From JAADHI01 sp964451325 (lineage in GTDB: Bacteria; Nitrospirota; Nitrospiria; SBBL01; JAADHI01), in the NCBI GenBank assembly GCA_964451325.1, contig CAYVHO010000001.1:186001-250000 (forward strand): DNA of 64,000 bases, read 5' to 3'. The notes beneath the pieces were generated by a model. That model did no database searches. It was not told where the DNA came from and saw nothing but the letters and a program-made list of their open reading frames with translations. Each line of letters begins with the position of its first letter. The first letter of the stretch is position 1. The translations under genes and the position numbers were made by a program. Below, piece by piece: positions 1 through 8,473 of the stretch.

Positions 1-689
1 TGGTGGCCTTTGGGCAGATTTTGCCTGAAAACGTCCTCAATATTCCGAAATATGGATGTATCAATGTGCATGCCTCACTGCTTCCTCAATATCGCGGTGC
101 GGGCCCGATACAATGGGCCTTAATCCGTGGTGAAAAAGAGATCGGTGTGACGACCATGTTGATGGACGCGGGCATGGATACCGGGCCGATGTTGTTAAAA
201 AAAACGGTCCCAATGCATTTTGATGAAACGGCGGCTGATTTATCCCCCCGTTTGGCAGAAGCGGGTGCTGCGCTTTTGATTGAAACCCTCAGCCGCTTAA
301 AACAAGGGGCACTAAAGGCCCTTCCGCAGAATGATGCAGAAACAAGCATGGCCCCGCTGATTAAAAAGGAAGACGGACGGGTGCAGTGGCAGATGAGTGC
401 CCAGGATATTTTTAACCGTTGGCGCGGTCTGACGCCCTGGCCGGGTCTTACAAGTTTTTATAAAAAGACACGTTGGAAAATGACATCTATGGGCCTTGGC
501 GCGACAGCAGGCCATTTTGGTGCACCTGGCGAGATCCTACGGCTTTCCAGCGAAGGCCTTGAAATCGCAGCGGGTTCAGGTTATATCCTACTTAAGGCCT
601 TGCAAGTCAATGGCAAACGTGCAATGACGCCCAAGGCCTATGCCTTAGGTCATTCTATTGAATTAGGAACAATCTTACAGCACTTGTAA
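1..689 (+). CDS. fmt: methionyl-tRNA formyltransferase (5' end outside window)
   Basis: Transfers a formyl group from 10-formyl-THF to the amino group of Met-tRNA(fMet) for translation initiation, in the cytoplasm. The reading frame is open from the left edge, so the N-terminal part is missing and about 228 residues remain of a family that usually has about 310. The catalytic block is visible near the start of the visible part: INVHASLLPQYRGAGPI carries the Asn and His, and DAGMDTGPM carries the Asp. The C-terminal OB-like tRNA-binding domain follows (LTPWPG, then GSGYILLKALQVNGK). The first visible codon that could be a start (GTG at 3) is internal, not the true start. A BI-1-like gene and rsmB follow on the same strand; fmt-rsmB neighbourhood is common in bacteria. 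Confidence 0.95.
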   Translation, partial: VAFGQILPENVLNIPKYGCINVHASLLPQYRGAGPIQWALIRGEKEIGVTTMLMDAGMDTGPMLLKKTVPMHFDETAADLSPRLAEAGAALLIETLSRLKQGALKALPQNDAETSMAPLIKKEDGRVQWQMSAQDIFNRWRGLTPWPGLTSFYKKTRWKMTSMGLGATAGHFGAPGEILRLSSEGLEIAAGSGYILLKALQVNGKRAMTPKAYALGHSIELGTILQHL

Positions 690-715
690 AATGAATTTTT
701 TGGGAGGAATAGACT

Positions 716-1468
716 ATGAATCGTCGGTTTAACTTTCGGTCTGGAAATCCGGCCTTAAAAAAGAACCCTTTTACTGATATCTCAGCGGGTCTGCGCGGGG
801 AAGTCATGACCGTTGATGGCACCGTCAATAAAACGGTCTTGTCTCTTATTATTTTGATCATCACGGCAAGCTTTACCTGGAATATGGGGATGAAAGGCGA
901 GCCTTTTATGGGTTTGGTCATGGCAGGTTTTATGGGTGGACTTATTGTCGCCGTGCTGACCATTTTTAAAATGCACTTGGCGCCTTATACCACACCTATT
1001 TATGCCGCTCTGGAGGGTTTGGCTTTGGGGGGTATTTCTGTGGGGGTTGAGCTGCGTTATCCCGGTATTGCGAGCCAGGCCGTTTTTTTGACCTTTGGCA
1101 CATTGGGGGCGCTGCTCTTGGCCTATCGCACCGGCGTCATTCGTGTGACAGAGAAATTTAAGATGGGTGTTTTTGCGGCAACGGGTGGCATTGCGATTGT
1201 CTATCTTTTGAGTTTTGTCATGGGCTTTTTTGGTGCTTCGATTCCCTTGATTCACTCCAGTGGCACTTTTGGCATTCTTTTTAGTCTTGCGGTCGTGGTG
1301 ATTGCTTCACTCAACTTGGTACTGGACTTCGATTTTATTGCCACGGGGGCTCAACAGGGCGCGCCGAAATACATGGAGTGGTTCGGGGCTTTTAGTCTCT
1401 TGGTGACCCTGGTGTGGTTGTATATCGAAATTCTACACTTGCTTTCAAAATTACAATCAAGAGATTAA
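716..1468 (+). CDS. Bax inhibitor-1/YccA-like integral membrane protein
   Basis: A 250-residue polytopic inner-membrane protein with about seven hydrophobic segments between residues 43 and 245. Its N-terminal cytoplasmic stretch (NRRFNFRSGNPALKK) and the start of the first helix match the bacterial BaxI_1 branch of the BI-1 family. Family members are ion-leak or stress-related membrane proteins; the bacterial role is not settled. The ATG has a good Shine-Dalgarno (GGGAGGA, 7 to 8 bases upstream). The gene starts 26 bases after fmt and is likely in the same transcript. Family assignment rests on hydrophobicity pattern and overall resemblance; no catalytic motif is expected. Confidence 0.8.
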   Translation: MNRRFNFRSGNPALKKNPFTDISAGLRGEVMTVDGTVNKTVLSLIILIITASFTWNMGMKGEPFMGLVMAGFMGGLIVAVLTIFKMHLAPYTTPIYAALEGLALGGISVGVELRYPGIASQAVFLTFGTLGALLLAYRTGVIRVTEKFKMGVFAATGGIAIVYLLSFVMGFFGASIPLIHSSGTFGILFSLAVVVIASLNLVLDFDFIATGAQQGAPKYMEWFGAFSLLVTLVWLYIEILHLLSKLQSRD

Positions 1469-1550
1469 GACATTCTTTTTAGCGATTATTCTGATTCCAA
1501 ATAAACCCACAAAATCAGGACGCTTAGCGTTTAAGCAAAAACGTCCAGAC

Positions 1551-2867
1551 TTGAGAGCGCAGGCGCTTTTTCTTTTGCACGAGGCCGAGTTGACGGGGGC
1601 CGATCTGGGTGCACTGATCAATGAGGTCCTTCACGAAACCCCGCTAGAACGTCGTGATCAGGCGCTCATGACCGAGCTTGTTTACGGCGTGTTTCGACAA
1701 CGGGCTTTGCTGGATTGGTGGATAGATCAGTTTGCGCGCGCGGGCCGCGTTAAAAAAAAGATCCGTTTTATTCTACGCTTGGCACTTTATCAGCTTATTT
1801 TTTTAGACCGTATTCCCGATTATGCCATTGTAAACAGCGCGGTGAATCTTGCCAAAACCGCTGAAGGGATTGGAGCCGGGCGTTTTGTGAATGGCTTGCT
1901 GCGAAATGTGATGCGTCGCAAAGACAATCTCCCTCAACCGGATGCGAAAGAACCCATTCAAACAATTGCAATTTTGACCTCCCATCCCGTGTGGATGGTG
2001 CAACGCTGGTGCTCACGTTGGGGCGCAGAAAAGACACGCCTGTTTTGTGCGTCCAATAATCTGACCCCGCCGATGACCCTGCGTGTGAATCCTTTAAAAA
2101 CAAACCGGGATGCCTTGATGACGGAACTCATTTCAGAAGGGGGTCGTGTTGAGTTGGCTTCGCTTTCTCCTGTGGCTTTACAGCTCAAAGGGCTTTCTGT
2201 GGCGACTTTGGCCGCTTTTAAACGCGGTGAATTTTATGTGCAGGACGAAGGCGCGCAATTGACGGCCCATCTGCTCGGTGCAAGGCCGGGAGAGTGCATA
2301 CTCGATCTTTGTGCGGCACCGGGTGGAAAAACAACACATCTTTCCGAGATTACAGCGGGCAAAGCTGAAATAATTGCCACGGATTCTAATGCAAACCGAC
2401 TTGTATTACTGGAGGAAAATATAAACCGGCTTCAGAGCCCGAATATCAAGGTGCTTCCTTTGACCGAAGCCCTCAGCGGTAATCGGCAGTATGACCGGGT
2501 TTTAGTGGATGCCCCCTGTTCGGCTTTGGGTATCCTGCGACGTATTCCCGAAGGCAAGTGGTCCAAAAAAGAAAAAATGATTCAAGCCTATTCCAAAATA
2601 CAGCTTGAAATATTAAATGAGGCGCTTGCGGTTTTAAAGCCGGGAGGGTATTTATTGTATGTCACTTGTTCGACAGAACGAGAGGAAAACGAGACCGTTG
2701 CGGAGACTTTTTTAAAACAACATCCTGAAATGACGCAAGATGATCTTTCCGCTTCCTTGCCTGTGGCGGCGAGAAAATATGTGGATGAATCGGGTTATTT
2801 TACAACGGCTTTCAATTCAGATAGTATGGATCGATTTTTTGCAGTCCGATGGAGAAAGACAAGATAG
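1551..2867 (+). CDS. rsmB: 16S rRNA (cytosine-967-C5)-methyltransferase
   Basis: Methylates C967 of 16S rRNA with SAM. It has an N-terminal NusB-like RNA-binding domain (about residues 1-130: QALFLLHEAE, ELVYGVFRQ, VNGLLRNVMR) and a Rossmann methyltransferase domain with SAM motif LDLCAAPGGKT, motif IV VDAPCSALG and the catalytic cysteine motif VTCSTEREENE. Length of 438 residues is normal. The start is uncertain: TTG at 1551 is the first standard start codon, but it lacks a clear Shine-Dalgarno and the frame stays open upstream through basic sequence (KQKRPDLRAQ) that resembles genuine RsmB N-termini, with only ATT (1494) or CTG (1491) as candidate initiators. Confidence 0.93.
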   Translation: MRAQALFLLHEAELTGADLGALINEVLHETPLERRDQALMTELVYGVFRQRALLDWWIDQFARAGRVKKKIRFILRLALYQLIFLDRIPDYAIVNSAVNLAKTAEGIGAGRFVNGLLRNVMRRKDNLPQPDAKEPIQTIAILTSHPVWMVQRWCSRWGAEKTRLFCASNNLTPPMTLRVNPLKTNRDALMTELISEGGRVELASLSPVALQLKGLSVATLAAFKRGEFYVQDEGAQLTAHLLGARPGECILDLCAAPGGKTTHLSEITAGKAEIIATDSNANRLVLLEENINRLQSPNIKVLPLTEALSGNRQYDRVLVDAPCSALGILRRIPEGKWSKKEKMIQAYSKIQLEILNEALAVLKPGGYLLYVTCSTEREENETVAETFLKQHPEMTQDDLSASLPVAARKYVDESGYFTTAFNSDSMDRFFAVRWRKTR

Positions 2868-2889
2868 AATGGAAGATATTAAATATTTA

Positions 2890-2907
2890 GACGATCAAAA
2901 GATCGTC
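2890..2907 (+). promoter_or_regulatory. perfect hairpin just before a ribosome binding site
   Basis: GACGATC-AAAA-GATCGTC forms a perfect 7-bp stem with a 4-base loop, ending immediately before the GGAGGGAG Shine-Dalgarno of the DjlA-like gene at 2922. Seen directly. A role in translation control or mRNA stability is inference. Confidence 0.4.
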
Positions 2908-2921
2908 GGAGGGAGACAATA

Positions 2922-3734
2922 ATGGCTTGGTGGGGTGCTGGCGTCGGCGGCACAATTGGAATGCTGTTTGGTGGGCCGATTGGTGCCATCATTGGGGCAG
3001 GGCTGGGTAGCTCACTGACTCGGGATCAGCCCAAACTGGGTGGGAGTCAGCAGAAACAGATCGGTTTTCTGGTGGCGACTTTTTCAATGTTGGCTAAGAT
3101 TGCAAAAGCCGATGGCGTGGTCAGCAACGACGAAATCGAGTTTATCAATCGTTTTATCCGTCAAGAGCTTGATTTGGATATCAAGTCCCGTCAAGTGGCC
3201 ATTCAGATTTTTGATCGTGCCAAGTTGGATGACACCTCTATTTACAAATATGCCGAGCAAATTTCAGAAATATTTATGCACGATGACGCCATGCGGGAAA
3301 CCATTTACCGCGTCCTGTTTATGACTGCTTTGGCTGATGGAGAACTGCATCCCGCAGAAAAAGAGATTTTGGAATTATTGCCCGCTTATCTTCACTTGCA
3401 TGACGGGGCCTACGAAACTTTAGAAGCGGAGTTAATGGGGGCTGGAGGAGGTCGGTCGCGCAGGCGTTCGCAGTCCAATCAGGGGTATCAAGGTCGCTCA
3501 GCTTCGGGTTTTACGGCAGATTTAGACCGTTATTATAAGGTGCTCGAAGTGGATAAAATGGCGACAGATTCTGAAGTCAAAACAGCCTTTCGGAAAAAAG
3601 CCCAGGAATACCACCCTGACAAATTGGCTTCAAAGGGACTGCCGGACGGCTTTTTAAAATTTGCAAAAGAGCAAATGCAACAATTCACAGAGGCCCACGA
3701 TGCGATTATGAAAAGTCGGAAAAACAATGCCTAA
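2922..3734 (+). CDS. djlA: DjlA-like co-chaperone (TerB + J domain)
   Basis: Membrane-anchored DnaK co-chaperone. Visible in order: a Gly-rich hydrophobic N-terminal segment (residues 3-32) that likely anchors it to the inner membrane, a TerB-like all-helical domain (about 45-165, with DGVVSNDEIEF and ADGELHPAEKEIL acidic loops), a Ser/Arg/Gly linker (about 168-195), and a C-terminal J domain (about 200-268) with the HPD tripeptide in YHPDKLASKGLP. The architecture and 270-residue length match E. coli DjlA. Strong Shine-Dalgarno GGAGGGAG. The last 8 bases overlap the start of rpe, indicating a joint transcript. Confidence 0.9.
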   Translation: MAWWGAGVGGTIGMLFGGPIGAIIGAGLGSSLTRDQPKLGGSQQKQIGFLVATFSMLAKIAKADGVVSNDEIEFINRFIRQELDLDIKSRQVAIQIFDRAKLDDTSIYKYAEQISEIFMHDDAMRETIYRVLFMTALADGELHPAEKEILELLPAYLHLHDGAYETLEAELMGAGGGRSRRRSQSNQGYQGRSASGFTADLDRYYKVLEVDKMATDSEVKTAFRKKAQEYHPDKLASKGLPDGFLKFAKEQMQQFTEAHDAIMKSRKNNA

Positions 3735-4392
3735 AATTGCCCCTTCTATTTTATCTGCTGATTTTTCAAAATTAGGCGACGAAATTAAAGCCATTGATGC
3801 AGGTGGTGCGGACTGGATCCATGTGGATGTTATGGACGGTCGTTTTGTACCCAATCTCACCATTGGCCCGCTGGTGGTGGATGCTGCGCGAAAAGTGACC
3901 GATAAGTTGATGGATGTGCACCTCATGATTGTGGAGCCGGATTTGCTCATTCCCGCGTTTATCAAAGCCGGAGCGGATTCGGTCACCGTGCATTTTGAAG
4001 CCTGTCCGCATCTGCATCGCACAATTCAATTGATTAAAAGTTTGGGCGCAAAGGCGGGTGTCTCGCTGAATCCGGGTACGCCCATTTCTAGCATTGATTC
4101 CATATTGCATGATCTGGATTTACTCCTGATTATGTCGGTCAATCCGGGTTTTGGAGGACAGAAGTTTATTCCGCAAGCCTATGAAAAAATTCGCAGGGCA
4201 AAAGAGATGATTGTAAAACGAAACCTTACGACTCTGATCGAAGTCGATGGGGGGGTGACGACGAAAAATATGAAAGCCCTTTCTGAGGCGGGGGTCGATG
4301 TCTTTGTTGCGGGAACCGCTGTTTTTAAAAATAAAGACTATCCTGATTATGGCGATGCCATCGCGGCGCTTCGACGGGAAGGTACCTTGTGA
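3727..4392 (+). CDS. rpe: ribulose-phosphate 3-epimerase
   Basis: Interconverts ribulose-5-phosphate and xylulose-5-phosphate in the pentose phosphate pathway. TIM-barrel protein of 221 residues, the usual length. Conserved blocks: IAPSILSADFS at the N-terminus, WIHVDVMDGRFVPNLT with the metal-binding His and catalytic Asp, LMIVEPD, SVTVHFEA with a second metal-binding His, SVNPGFGGQKF and VDGGV with the second catalytic Asp. Overlaps the end of the DjlA-like gene by 8 bases and its TGA shares a base with the ATG of pheS. Confidence 0.97.
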   Translation: MPKIAPSILSADFSKLGDEIKAIDAGGADWIHVDVMDGRFVPNLTIGPLVVDAARKVTDKLMDVHLMIVEPDLLIPAFIKAGADSVTVHFEACPHLHRTIQLIKSLGAKAGVSLNPGTPISSIDSILHDLDLLLIMSVNPGFGGQKFIPQAYEKIRRAKEMIVKRNLTTLIEVDGGVTTKNMKALSEAGVDVFVAGTAVFKNKDYPDYGDAIAALRREGTL

Positions 4393-5975
4393 TGGTCGAA
4401 ACAAATTTATCTCATCTTGTCGAAGCCCTGCACCCGCTTGAAAAACAGGTCATGCGTATTTTTGCTGTAAATGATGTCTGTCATCCTGATCTGCTTGCAG
4501 AGGGTTCGGGACTCAAACCCGCTCAAATTTCATCGGCGATTGAATGGCTGCTGGCGAAGAAAATAATCGTGCTAGCCGAAGAAAATGTGACGCTCATTGC
4601 AAGTTTAACTGAAATTGGCGAACGATACGCCGAAGCAAAAAATCCACCGCTTCGCATGGCCGAAGAAATTATGGCCAAGGGCGAAGTGGGGATTCGTGAA
4701 CTGCAACAACGCACAGACATGGAGGCGGAAGAAAAAAGCAAAGCCATCGGCGCACTCAAATCCAGCGGCGCGGTCTCGGTGGTGCCAGGGGGGCGGTTTA
4801 AAATTTCGGATGAAGCGCCCTTGTCTGTTTTTCGTGATCTTCAAAACGTCATTGATGGCCTCAAGAAAAAAGACAGTTCTTGTCTTTTTTTGCAGTGTTC
4901 TGAAGCCGAGCAAAACATCATCGAGACCCATCATCGTAAACGTAGCCCCTCAAAAGGTATTTTTCGCGTGGATGAAGTGGTTTCACGGACTTACAAAAAG
5001 ACCGATTTATTTGCACCCGTTTATGAAAGGGTGGCTTCTGAAACGTTTGTTGAAACCTTAAGCGAACTCACGCCGGAAATTTTGAAAGAAGGGTCTTGGC
5101 AGGGTAAAAAATTTCGTAAATACAATATTCAGCTTCCCCCGTCTCGGATTAGCGGTGGGGCCTTACATCCCTACAAAGCATTTTTGGATCAAGTGAAAAC
5201 CAAGTTTGTTTCGATGGGCTTTTCCGAAATGCGTGGCCCCTTGGTCGAAAGCGAATTCTGGGATATGGACGCCCTGTTTATGCCGCAATTTCATCCCGCA
5301 CGAGAAATCCACGATGTGTATTTTGTGAAAGACACGCCGCATGATCAAAGCATTTCAAAAGCCGTGATTGATCGTGTGGCTGCCGCCCACGAAGATGGCG
5401 GCGATACCGGTTCACGCGGCTGGCGTTATCCCTTTGACGCTGCGCGTACCCGCCGACTCATTTTAAGAAGCCAGGGCACATCGGTTTCAGCGCGGACTTT
5501 AGGTGCCGGGGCCAAAAATCCGGGCAAGTATTTTTCGATTGCCCGCTGTTTTCGTTACGATCAGGTGGATGCCACCCACGCGCCTGATTTCTTTCAGGTC
5601 GAAGGCATTGTCCTGGGCAAAGAAATTCACTTTCGCACCCTCTTGGGCCTGCTGACGCTTTTTGCAAAAGAAGTGGCTTTGGCCGAAGAAATTAAATTTT
5701 TACCCGCCTATTTCCCTTTTACCGAACCTTCGGTTGAAATGCACGTGCGTCATCCAAAATTGGGATGGATGGAGTTGGGTGGCGCGGGTCTTTTTCGACC
5801 GGAAGTAACCGGGCCTTTAGGCGTGGATGTGCCTGTCATCGCTTGGGGTTTGGGCTTGGATCGCATGGCCATGATGGCCCTGGGTATTTCTGATATCCGA
5901 GATTTATTTTCCGCCGACTTAAACCTGGTGCGGGAAAAACAACATATGAACAAGGTAAAACATGCCGACCATTGA
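4392..5975 (+). CDS. pheS: phenylalanyl-tRNA synthetase alpha subunit, archaeal type
   Basis: Catalytic subunit of PheRS, charging tRNA-Phe. At about 527 residues it is far longer than the usual bacterial alpha subunit (about 330-350). It carries an N-terminal array of winged-helix-like segments (residues 1-170; QVMRIFAVND, QISSAIEWLLAKK, IRELQQRTDMEAEEKSKAI) typical of archaeal/eukaryotic PheRS, in place of the bacterial coiled coil. The class II catalytic core follows: RGPLVESEFWDMDALFMPQ, motif 2 FSIARCFRYDQVDATHAPDF, and motif 3 GLGLDRMAMM. The ATG at 4392 overlaps the rpe stop by one base (TGATG); an in-frame GTG at 4389 is also possible. Overlaps pheT by 14 bases. This subtype is known in spirochaetes and a few other bacterial groups. 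Confidence 0.95.
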   Translation: MVETNLSHLVEALHPLEKQVMRIFAVNDVCHPDLLAEGSGLKPAQISSAIEWLLAKKIIVLAEENVTLIASLTEIGERYAEAKNPPLRMAEEIMAKGEVGIRELQQRTDMEAEEKSKAIGALKSSGAVSVVPGGRFKISDEAPLSVFRDLQNVIDGLKKKDSSCLFLQCSEAEQNIIETHHRKRSPSKGIFRVDEVVSRTYKKTDLFAPVYERVASETFVETLSELTPEILKEGSWQGKKFRKYNIQLPPSRISGGALHPYKAFLDQVKTKFVSMGFSEMRGPLVESEFWDMDALFMPQFHPAREIHDVYFVKDTPHDQSISKAVIDRVAAAHEDGGDTGSRGWRYPFDAARTRRLILRSQGTSVSARTLGAGAKNPGKYFSIARCFRYDQVDATHAPDFFQVEGIVLGKEIHFRTLLGLLTLFAKEVALAEEIKFLPAYFPFTEPSVEMHVRHPKLGWMELGGAGLFRPEVTGPLGVDVPVIAWGLGLDRMAMMALGISDIRDLFSADLNLVREKQHMNKVKHADH

Positions 5976-7677
5976 AGTAAAAATAAGCGATTTTGAGTCC
6001 CTCTTAAACGATACCGTCGACGAGGCAAAACTTGAAACTTTGCTTGAAAAAGTAAAAGGCGAGGTCAAAGATTTTTTCCGCGAAAGTGATTCCGTCAAAA
6101 TCGAGTTGAATGATACCAATCGCCCTGATCTTTGGACGCCCGAAGGCATTGTGCGTCAAATTCTCCCCGCAAAAGCCTCATGGTCAGAAGCCTATCCTTT
6201 TTTTGATGTCTCAAATAAAGCGATACAACATGTTGAAATTTCAAAAGAAGTGAGTACGGTGCGACCCTATTTGGCCGCTTGTATTTCACGGAATATGATC
6301 GTGACTGAGGCGATTTTGAATCAATTGATTCAGGCTCAGGAAAAGTTGGCCGACAGTTTTGGGCGTAATCGGGCCTTGGTTTCGATTGGGCTTTATCGTC
6401 TGCAAAAAATTAATTTCCCGGTCACATACGACTTGGTTGATCCTGAAAGCACATGCTTTGTGCCGCTGGGTTTTGAAGAAACCATGAGCTTAAAAGAGAT
6501 CATCACAAAACACCCCAAGGGCATTGAATATGCACATACATTAAAGGGCGCAACATGCTTTCCCATTTTAGTCGATGCGAAAGGAGAGATTCTCTCTTTT
6601 CCGCCGATTATCAATAGCCGTGCTTTGGGTGAAGTGGAAGTGGGGGATTCTGAACTATTTGTCGAAGTGACCGGAACCGATCAGCGTATGGTGACTTTGG
6701 CCCTCAATATTTTTGCTGCAAATCTTTGTGATCGTGGAGCTGCGATTGAACCCGTTATTTTGAATTATGCCGATCAAACCGATTTTGGGACAAGCTATCA
6801 AACGCCCTACGATTTATCCGAATCAGTCTCAGTGGACTTGCCTGAATTGAATCGCGTTTTGGGTGAATCTGTGGCAATGCACGAAGCTGTCTCTGTTTTA
6901 GAAGCCTATGGTTTGCATGTAAATACGGCAGGAGAAAAACTCACCGTGCGCGCTGCGCCTTATCGCGATGACCTCATGCACGCCATCGACCTGGTCGAAG
7001 ATTTTGCGATTTCGCGTGGCTATGATTCGTTTACCCCCGACATGCCCGCCACCTTTACCGTGGGGGGGCTATCTCAAATTGAGCAGTTTTCAGATGCCAT
7101 GCGCCTCGCGATGGTCGGTTTTGGTTTTGAAGAAGTTGTTTCAAATATCCTGGGATCGCGTGAAGATTTTATCGAAAAAATGTCTTTAGAGTCTTCTGGG
7201 GATGCCGATCAAAATACACGACCGGAAACACAGATCGTCGAAATCGAAAACCCCATGACTGAGCGGTTTTCACTCTTGCGCTCTTGGTTAATCCCTTCGC
7301 TCTTACGCGTTGAGGGCGCAAGCTCCAAAGCCTTTTACCCGCATCACATTTTTGAAGCGGGTGAAATCGCACTTTTGGCCCCAGTGCGCGAAGATCACAC
7401 CGCCACATTGATTCATCTGGCCGCGCTCATTGCACATCCGGGTGCCAATTTTTCAGAACTGCACGCCGTGCTTGAATCCCTCTTTGCACGCCTCGCCATC
7501 AAATACACACTCGAACCTCTGAGCCACCCCAGTTTTATCAACGGCCGTTCCGGCCAAATCAAAATCAAAAATCAAGACATTGGACTGATCGGAGAAATCC
7601 ACCCAAAAGTGCTAGACGCCTGGCAAATCGGTATGCCCACAGTTGTTTTTGAAATCGCGCTTGAGGAATTGTTGTAA
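5962..7677 (+). CDS. pheT: phenylalanyl-tRNA synthetase beta subunit, archaeal type
   Basis: Partner of PheS. It has about 571 residues, against about 800 in the usual bacterial beta subunit, because the N-terminal EMAP/OB tRNA-binding module and the C-terminal FDX-ACB anticodon-binding domain are absent. The N-terminus (MPTIEVKISDFESLL, then NDTNRPDLWTPEGIVRQ) is that of archaeal/eukaryotic beta subunits. The editing (B3/B4) region lies around residues 100-270, a B5-like domain around 280-350 and the catalytic-like core around 360-571 (NPMTERFSLLRSWLIPSLL, GLIGEIHPKVLDAWQI). It is translated from an ATG inside the end of pheS, so the two subunits are coupled. Confidence 0.95.
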   Translation: MPTIEVKISDFESLLNDTVDEAKLETLLEKVKGEVKDFFRESDSVKIELNDTNRPDLWTPEGIVRQILPAKASWSEAYPFFDVSNKAIQHVEISKEVSTVRPYLAACISRNMIVTEAILNQLIQAQEKLADSFGRNRALVSIGLYRLQKINFPVTYDLVDPESTCFVPLGFEETMSLKEIITKHPKGIEYAHTLKGATCFPILVDAKGEILSFPPIINSRALGEVEVGDSELFVEVTGTDQRMVTLALNIFAANLCDRGAAIEPVILNYADQTDFGTSYQTPYDLSESVSVDLPELNRVLGESVAMHEAVSVLEAYGLHVNTAGEKLTVRAAPYRDDLMHAIDLVEDFAISRGYDSFTPDMPATFTVGGLSQIEQFSDAMRLAMVGFGFEEVVSNILGSREDFIEKMSLESSGDADQNTRPETQIVEIENPMTERFSLLRSWLIPSLLRVEGASSKAFYPHHIFEAGEIALLAPVREDHTATLIHLAALIAHPGANFSELHAVLESLFARLAIKYTLEPLSHPSFINGRSGQIKIKNQDIGLIGEIHPKVLDAWQIGMPTVVFEIALEELL

Positions 7678-7798
7678 GGGGGCTTTTGGCCTTACTAAAT
7701 GTCGTCCGCTTTCACCTTAAGCCATTTTCACTCCAGCGTGGATTTTGTTCTGGGTATGTGTAATACTGGTATCGTTCTTACTTTTGAGGGGTTCTATT

Positions 7799-8023
7799 GT
7801 GTTGATTACGTCAAAAGGTCAAATTACGATACCGAAAGAATTTCGTGAGGCGCTGGGGTTTCTCCCCCACACGGATATAGAATTCGAGCGAGTCGGGGAT
7901 GAACTGAGAGTACGAAAGGCAAAAAAATCGATCCGAGGAAAAAAACTGATTGAGGCAATGGCGGGTAAAAGTTCGGTCTCAATGAGCACGGATGAAATTA
8001 TGCGTTTGACTCGTGAGCAATAA
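7799..8023 (+). CDS. vapB: AbrB/MazE-type antitoxin, partner of VapC
   Basis: Short SpoVT/AbrB swapped-hairpin DNA-binding protein that would neutralise the PIN toxin encoded next and autoregulate the pair. The AbrB signature TSKGQITIPKEFREALG is at residues 3-19, followed by a charged tail (VRKAKKSIRGKK) likely to contact the toxin. I start it at GTG 7799, about 7 bases after a GAGGGG Shine-Dalgarno; the frame is open upstream but those residues are not family-like. The stop TAA shares a base with the ATG of the toxin gene (TAATG). Confidence 0.85.
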   Translation: MLITSKGQITIPKEFREALGFLPHTDIEFERVGDELRVRKAKKSIRGKKLIEAMAGKSSVSMSTDEIMRLTREQ

Positions 8024-8424
8024 TGCCCGTCCTGATTGACAGTAATATACTCTTAGATATATTTACCCAAGACAAAAAATGGTTTTCATGGTCATCTGAA
8101 ACCTTGGCTGAATATGCCGAACACGACTTGCTCTACATTAACCCAATCATTTATTCAGAAATTTCAGTCGGATTTTCCCGTATCGAGGAATTGGAAGCGG
8201 CCTTACCTCCTGTATATATTCTTCGGGATGATATCCCTTATGAAGCGGCTTTTCTTGCCGGGAAATGTTTTGTAAAGTACCGAAAGTCCGGGGGCAAAAA
8301 ACACGCAGCCCTGCCCGGTTTTTATATCGGCGCACATGCTGCGGTGAAAGGCTGGAGTATTTTGACACGAGATAAAGGTTGTTATCAGCACTATTTCCCA
8401 AGACTTGATGTGATTACACCCTAA
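8023..8424 (+). CDS. vapC: VapC-type PIN-domain toxin, one acidic position substituted
   Basis: PIN-domain ribonuclease of a type II toxin-antitoxin pair, 133 residues. Visible are the first acid in VLIDSNILLDIF (Asp7), the second in IYSEISVGF (Glu43) and the final TRDKG block (Asp117 region). The usual third acid in the LPDFFIGAHA motif is replaced: here it reads LPGFYIGAHA, with a GGT codon where GAT is expected, a single-base change. Loss of this residue commonly cripples metal binding in PIN domains, so the toxin may be weakened. Translationally coupled to the upstream antitoxin. Confidence 0.87.
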   Translation: MPVLIDSNILLDIFTQDKKWFSWSSETLAEYAEHDLLYINPIIYSEISVGFSRIEELEAALPPVYILRDDIPYEAAFLAGKCFVKYRKSGGKKHAALPGFYIGAHAAVKGWSILTRDKGCYQHYFPRLDVITP

Positions 8425-8473
8425 AAATCAGTGTGATGTTCTTCGGAGCTGATTCCTTTTTGCACGCCTAAAG

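Noticed and set aside
7745..7798. N-terminal hydrophobic extension of the AbrB-type antitoxin
   Set aside because: It lies before a good Shine-Dalgarno and GTG at 7799, and the family starts there.
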